Assembly: GCA_013146195.2 (NCBI GenBank)
Contig: CM028382.1
Coordinates: 116,945,023 to 117,009,022, forward strand
Direction of reading: 5' to 3'
Source of the DNA: Codonopsis lanceolata
Lineage: Eukaryota > Streptophyta > Magnoliopsida > Asterales > Campanulaceae
Length of the DNA stretch: 64,000 nt
The position numbers were made by a program, and so were the translations under genes. The notes under the pieces were generated by a model. It was not told the DNA's origin, did no database searches, and worked only from the letters and a program-made list of their open reading frames with translations. Of the stretch, positions 58,841 to 64,000 are shown in pieces; the first letter of the stretch is position 1; each line of letters begins with the position of its first letter.

Positions 58841-60402
58841 ATGGATTCTCAAGATGAGAACGTGGTTCGCCCTCCTACTCACAAATGCTAATTATTCTAT
58901 ATGGAAAGTCAAGATGCGCATCTTCATCAAATCCATTGATGAAAGAGCGTGGCTTGTCGTTTTAAATGGTTGGAGTCCTCCCAAAATCAGATTCGATGGT
59001 GATGTCAAGATCACCAAAGAATCTGAGTGGACCAATGATGATAGGAACACTGCTTCTTTTAACTCAAAAGCCTTGTCTGCAATTTATAAGGCCTTAGATG
59101 CAAATACTTTTAGGGTGATAGCAAATTATGAATCTGCCAAAGATGTGTGGGAGGCCCTTCGACTTTATGTGAAGGACCCGCCAATGTTCGTTTTTCTAAA
59201 CTAAGAATGCCCAAAGACTCGCTTGCCTTGAATGTCGTTTTATGATTCTCGATTCGAAAATGCAGATGTTTCAGCCTAATGTGTCACCCGATGTTGCAAC
59301 ATCGAGCAACATTGGGAGAAACATTGAGCGTAAACAGAACAATTTCTTCTGCTTTTAATTCCACAATTGCAGAGGATGATGGAGACACAGATTCAGACCT
59401 ACTGGAAGGGTACAAGGAGCTGTACAAGGATTGGGAGAAGAGAGCTCACCAAGTTACACTACTTGGTAAGGCAAATGAACTATTAAAAAAGGCAAATGCT
59501 GATCAAAAAGAATGCATAGTGAGGCTGGAGAGTGTCCTAAGTAGAAAGGATGTGGAGATTGAGAAGTTAAAGGAGCAATTTTTACTCAAGCAAAAGAGAC
59601 CATGACCAAGTGGAATTCTAGCAAACAAAAGGTTGATGATCCGAATTCTCGTAATACTTCTAGATCGTATTGGTTTTGTCCCTAAGGTATTTGTGAAAGA
59701 GGAAGAAGGAACATCCGAACCAAATGCACTCAATGAAAGTTTTCTCGAAACTGCTTTTCGTGAAAAACCGAGAGTAAGAAAGAAAAATTATGTTTGTCAC
59801 TTCGCCATAAGCTCGGTCACATACAACCTTTTTGTTTTCTCGAAAAGGCCATGTATGAGAATGAAATGAGGCAAGATTTCTTTGAAAAACTCATTGGCGT
59901 AACCGCAGCCTACGCGCCACCAATGTTGCAACATTGGCGCACACATTGGAAGCCTCATTCAAAGACAAATCAGAAATTTTTCAAAAATCTCCAACCCAAA
60001 GTTTTTAAACAGATGTGGGTTCCTAAGGGTAGTAATGACAAAGGCAAGTCCAAATATTGTGAACCCTTTGATATATGTCCTGGTTCTAAGCCGTCCTATG
60101 ATGAATCTCCTCCAAAATGTTCAGAACCAGCATCTGAAACCTGTAAATCTGCATATGATCAGACAGAGCCTGCATATTCTGAAAGTTCAGCCAATGTGAT
60201 TCACAATGTTTCACCCAATGTTTCACCCAATGTTGCAACAATGGGAGCAACATTGGACAGAAACTTGGCAGATTCAGAAACAGGTCCTGAACTTTCAGAA
60301 TCAGGTCCTGTACATTCAGAAAATCAGTCAAATTTGAATGGTTGCAGCCATGATATTCCTAGCCGTATTCAAAAACCATCCAATCTCTCAAGTGATAGGT
60401 GA
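58841..60402 (+). pseudogene. Copia gag ORF (UBN2 type), frameshifted
   Basis: ATG 58841 gives MDSQDENVVRPP, then a frameshift leads to NANYSIWKVKMRIFIKSIDE, RAWLVVLNGWSPP and AKDVWEALRLY, the gag/UBN2 pattern of SIRE-like copia elements. Further pieces: DGDTDSDLLEGYKELYKDWE with a coiled-coil stretch (59360-59605), a broken CCHC zinc knuckle near 59790-59835 (RHKLGHIQPFC), and a Ser/Pro-rich tail with the repeat NVSPNVSPNVATMGATL. Gag forms the virus-like particle. At least four frame breaks are present. Confidence 0.85.
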
Positions 60403-60790
60403 TATTCATGATGGCATATACACAAGGAGAAGAAGTAAGGTTGAATCTCAAAAATTTGCATGCTTATCAAAATATTTTTGAGAGAAGCCTTAAATCTTTT
60501 ATGGATGCTTCAAATGATCAAAGATTATGTGTTCACATTGATGTGTTAACCTTGTTTTTTGATAACACCTATGCATTTTTCTTAGCACAAAAATCCAGCT
60601 TCATTATTCTCGAACTAATCACATTAATATAAGACACCATTTTTTTAGAGACTTGGTTGATTATGTAAATTGTTTGCATTGAACATGTTGGGACCGAAAA
60701 TCATCTTGCTGATATATTTGCCAAGTGTCTTGTTTTTGAGAGATTTTTCAATCTTTGGAAATCTCTTGTGTTTTGTGTGCCATATGATTT
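60399..60790 (+). pseudogene. Remnant of the copia RNase H C-terminus
   Basis: FFDNTYAFFLAQKSSFIILE, then in another frame IEHVGTENHLADIFAKCLVF and ERFFNLWKSLVFCV, correspond to the end of the copia polyprotein (the usual pattern is DN-x-SAI-x-LA and IADIFTK). Everything between gag and this point is deleted. Confidence 0.85.
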
Positions 60791-61995
60791 TACACTTAGT
60801 TATAAAAAAAATTCAAAAAAAAAATAAAATAAAATAAAATATTAGGCATGATTGCATATTGTCTTTAGAGGGCACTCTAGATCAATTGACTCACATGTAT
60901 GTGTCTCTTGTGGTTGCTTGGGAATTTCATTCAAAATATGTTGTGATTTCATTGTTATGATTCTCTCTCTCTCCCGCTTCTTGAGTATGTTTAAAGTCCA
61001 CAAAGGAAAGAGCTACCTTTTGAAATTTTTGGGATGCCGCAATTTGTCAAGGTACTATGGAACTTAGGTTCTCATGGGTTGATCTTGAGTAAATTGACTC
61101 CCTTAATTGAAAAAGTGTGAAAGCTACCTAAAGGAAAAGAGCTACCTATGAACAAGGTTGTGGCACCTTTCTTTGGGACTATGAATCCTCGGATTTCATG
61201 GGTTGATCAAATGCAAAATTGCTTCCCTTGGTAAATAGTGTGAAAGGTTCCAAGTGGCATGTTTTTATAGCTTGAAATAAAGTAGAGCTATATTCCTAGG
61301 GAAATAAAGTACCTATGGATTTTGTTGTGAAAATTTTATGATCTTGGGAGAGAAATTTGGTTGAGAAAAAAAAAAAAAAAAAAAAGAAGCAAAATTGAAA
61401 ATAAAATCACAATTTTGGCGAATGCATCTCCCAATGCAAAGAACATTAGGAACTACATCCTTTGATCTGGTCTTTATCACTTGTGTGTGATTGCATTTTT
61501 TTTTCTTTTGCCTAGCTTTTAGTCATCATGTTTTTAGGCATAAAATTTTAGGACATGCATTGTTGGCAATGATATCGCCTTGGTGAAATTTTGTCCTAAA
61601 CTCAAACTGCAAATCAATTTTCAAAAAATCTCCATGTTGAAAAATATTTAGTGGTTGTCTAATTTTTGTGGGAAACTAAGAGTTTTGAATCGGATATGAT
61701 GTGCTCTGCTTTTGCTAGGGGTGTGATCAAATCTTGGTGAACACTTTTTGTGTTTTTCAAAATCTTTGATTTTTGAGAATTCCTAAAAGATGATTTTATC
61801 TCTCTTCCTTTTCCGGTCAAATAGGGGGAGAGAGATCAAGTGTTTCTTGTGATGGTGATGATTTCTGATTTGTGCTCCTTGCACAAATTCAGGGGGAGAT
61901 GCGATTTTCTAACCAATGCAGGTTAGGTGATTTGATTGGTGTTGTAATAAACACTTGTTTTTGATTTGACCGTAAAGGTTCAACAAAGGGGAGAT
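60791..61995 (+). other. Copia 3' noncoding region with purine tracts
   Basis: No ORF is supported. Three PPT-like tracts: AGGGGGAGAGAGA near 61820, AGGGGGAGATG near 61892 and AAAGGGGAGA at 61985-61994, directly before the 3' LTR. A poly-A run lies at 61366-61385. Confidence 0.75.
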
Positions 61996-63080
61996 TGTAA
62001 GGGTAAAATAGGCATGACCTATTTTATCTTGTTTTCACCTTTCTTGGTCAAAGAAGAATTTTATTTTAGTCAATGTTTATTCTAGGTGTTAGATTTTGTT
62101 TAGATTATTTTTGGTAGATTGGTTTTGATTTTTGATAGGAAAATCTTTCAAAAGATTAGATTGGTTTTGATTTTTTTTATATAGGAAAATCTTTCAAATC
62201 TTTCAAATCTTTCAAAAGATTTAGGCAACATATTTTTGGTAACTAGATTTATGTAAATAAATTAGTTATTTGATGTATCTTAGTCTTAATAGGAAACATA
62301 ATCTTTCTTAATATTGTGTTAATCTCTTTCCTAGTAGGAATTGGTTTCCTTGTGCCGTGTTCTACAGGCTGGTGTGCTATATATACAGAGGTGATTTCCT
62401 GGTTGAGATGTACACCGAGAAGCTTATACTCAGAACTTATTCAGATACCCGAAAGAGCCTAGAATCAGATTCTGTGCAGAAAACTAGTGTGTGCCGAGAG
62501 CTTCTAGTTGCAGATTATTCTGAGAACTGTGTGCGAGAGAAATAATTTGAAGTCTTGTGTACCAAGCTTGAGAGAAGAGAAAAAACTTGCCATACACGAA
62601 GACTACTCTACAAGCAAGCATCTTGAAACCCTCGCTAGTGCGTTATAAAACTTCAGAATACTGATCTTGTATTTCCCGAAGTTCGCTTTTGTGCTTCCTG
62701 GTTGGTGTGTTGTTTGGAAGTCAGATTTTGAGTCTTTCTTCCCACGTTTGGTATAGTGATTTATGTGGGTTTTTGGTTCTCCAAGATTCTATATCTTGTG
62801 AGAATTTTTGTGTTAATTATTAAGGTTCAAAAACAGTGTTGATCTTAATAAAGTTTGTTGCCTTGAGGCTTGATCTACAAGTTTGATACTTGTAGATTGT
62901 TTTTGTGTGATTTTCTGTCTTACTAAGCCTGTTCGATTTCAAATCACAAAACAAAACTTCCGCTGCAATTTTCTGTGATACACTTTCAGTTCACATTGTT
63001 ACTGTCATTGTTGCAACATTCACTGCAACATTGGCAGTAACATCGTTCCATATCAAGAATCCGTGCATCGCGTTCTTTCA
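61996..63080 (+). repeat. 3' LTR of the copia element
   Basis: 1085 bp, starting TGTAAGGGT right after the purine tract and ending CGTTCTTTCA. It agrees with the 5' LTR except in the two clusters noted for that LTR. Confidence 0.93.
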
Positions 63081-63603
63081 TGGTTCCCTACTATTCTCAA
63101 GGGTGCAACCACGTTCTTCGCATGCTGGCAAGCAGCGGGTTTCCGGGCATAACTCCTGAAATGATGGTGGAATAGGAAGCGGCTTCGCCCTGGTGTGCTA
63201 AGGCCCGGAAAAGCCATGCTTTGGTCCCCTACAATGAAGATGAATTGGGGATCATTGCGAACAATAACCGGGAGAGTGATGAGCCGGAATGGATCCCTCC
63301 AACTCCGCTGGCCAATAAAGTGGTTGACAAGATGAACGCTATTTTTTAGCGTGAGGCCAACGATGATGAGGATGAGGATGAGGATCCTGCTCCCCAGCCT
63401 GCCGGCCCCGTGGTCATAGATGTTGAAGATAATTAGGCTGCTCCCTCCACCAGTCTGGAAATGAATCTGCCTCCTCCTTCCAATCAAGATATAATTCAGT
63501 TCCCTCCTCCTCCTTCTCTTCCCCCAAATATGTAATCTGAGATGGAAAAGATCTTCGCCGAGCTTGATGCGTCGGGAAGAACCACCGAGCAAGGAGGGAA
63601 TTA

Positions 63604-64000
63604 AGTAGCTTGTAATAAGTCTTGTAGTGATTTTCCTCTGATGTAATTTGACTGATAATGAAAGGAGAATTTTTTTTAGTTTACAACTGTGTGTGAATCC
63701 TCGCTCATTTTTTTTTACGCAATGCATTGGTAAAAAATAAAAAATGTTATCGGGCAGGGCCCCTTCTGCTAATTTGGCAGGCATCCAAATAATTGTCCGC
63801 TGCTCGATTTATCGGGCAGAATTGTTTGGCCGCGTTAACTGGGCAGGGCCCCTGGTTTATTAAACCGTTAACTAATTATTCAGGATGGATATTTGTTTGA
63901 ACGAGACTTTTCTCCCTTTGTTGCCATAGCGAACAAAGCCGTCAAATAATATGGGGCAGTGGGTTGTCCCCCTTCTCACGTCGAGGCATACAAACTTAGA
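63604..64000 (+). other. 3' noncoding part of the 'gypsy-type transposon' element
   Basis: Repeated phrases ATCGGGCAG and GGGCAGGGCCCC (63751, 63810, 63840). No gene is seen. The element runs out of the window. Confidence 0.45.

Larger units (their letters stand above)
57712..63080 (+). mobile_element. Ty1/copia retrotransposon (SIRE-like), internally deleted
   Basis: The LTRs start TGTAAGGGTAAAATAGGC and end CTTTCA. The inside carries a primer site, a gag-type ORF and only the tail of the polymerase (RNase H end), then a long 3' noncoding part with GGGGGAGA tracts. Protease, integrase and nearly all of reverse transcriptase are missing, so it is non-autonomous. The flanks CTGTT (57707-57711) and TGGTT (63081-63085) match only 3 of 5. 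Confidence 0.92.
55586..63603 (+). pseudogene. 'Putative gypsy type transposon' ORF, split by a copia element
   Basis: An acidic N-terminus (MSSPLQLFDDNSDHEQEA) is followed, after frame changes near 55925-56070 and 56300, by MRFSLDPFIIEFLRKTNAVP and RLVGFEQEMTILRKLFQF. This segment matches the plant 'putative gypsy type transposon' domain (PF04195 type). A Ser/Pro-rich linker and a coiled coil (about 57310-57590, LLAKDNEVLAKVAELTKLEE) follow. An 84-bp intron with GT-AG ends lies at 57223-57306. The ORF is interrupted at 57712-63080 by a copia element and resumes at 63081 with GITPEMMVE, DEPEWIPPTPLANKVVDKMN, an acidic DDEDEDEDP run and a stop near 63603. Several stops occur in the tail. The function is not known. 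Confidence 0.65.

Noticed and set aside
57707..63085. 5-bp target-site duplication of the copia element
   Set aside because: The flanks CTGTT and TGGTT agree at only three positions; recorded as unproven, although the reading of the host ORF continues across.
63053..63784. 243-residue minus-strand ORF
   Set aside because: Antisense to the tail of the 'gypsy-type transposon' ORF and the copia LTR end; the plus strand gives the sensible protein, and this ORF crosses the LTR border.

Overview
This window looks like nuclear DNA of a eudicot plant. Its genes carry introns with GT-AG borders and AT-rich intron and intergenic sequence. Its proteins belong to plant families (an FCS-like zinc finger, a PNRC-motif protein, fragments of MOR1, ATG18 and a plastid-type BASS transporter). 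Its repeats are typical plant elements: Athila-like Ty3/gypsy, Ty1/copia, hAT, Mutator-like, Stowaway MITEs, tRNA-derived SINEs and a possible Helitron end. The species cannot be fixed from the sequence.

Only three genes look intact. (1) A single-coding-exon gene on + at 13255-13911 encodes a 218-residue protein with a PNRC/EDC-type proline motif, a candidate mRNA-decapping cofactor. (2) A two-exon FCS-like zinc-finger (FLZ) gene lies on - at 17434-18739. (3) A ten-exon gene on - at 43739-52481 encodes a 432-residue TRM82/WDR4-type WD40 subunit of the tRNA m7G methyltransferase, with introns full of transposons. They share no obvious pathway; each looks like an isolated housekeeping or regulatory gene in a repeat-rich region.

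Layout. 1-6005: 3' part of a decayed Athila-like element (integrase end, env-position ORF, 3' LTR). 6057-7128: three exons of a MOR1 (XMAP215/TOG) pseudogene on -. 8744-10084: a direct repeat, one copy carrying a Stowaway MITE and the other keeping the empty site, with a possible Helitron 3' end. 10840-12431: a Stowaway MITE split by a Pack-MULE (11065-12416) that carries an ATG18 fragment. 12.7-18.7 kb: two of the three genes, convergent. 20.0-22.3 kb: a degenerate 22-bp minisatellite split by a hAT-type MITE. 22.3-27.5 kb: AT-rich repeats. 27485-30064: probable solo LTR. 30-33 kb: short-period repeats. 33713-38709: a three-level nest (solo Athila-like LTR inside a hAT transposon inside a Stowaway MITE), two levels with perfect target-site duplications. 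39759-41436: a second Pack-MULE, with a perfect 9-bp duplication and a BASS fragment. 43.7-52.5 kb: TRM82. 54.3-64.0 kb: an element with a 'putative gypsy type transposon' ORF, split by a deleted copia element (57712-63080).

The main stories are two Pack-MULEs carrying host-gene fragments, repeated nesting of insertions into MITEs, and a copia LTR pair whose differences cluster in a way that suggests base-calling errors. All identifications come from reading the sequence; no database search was possible.
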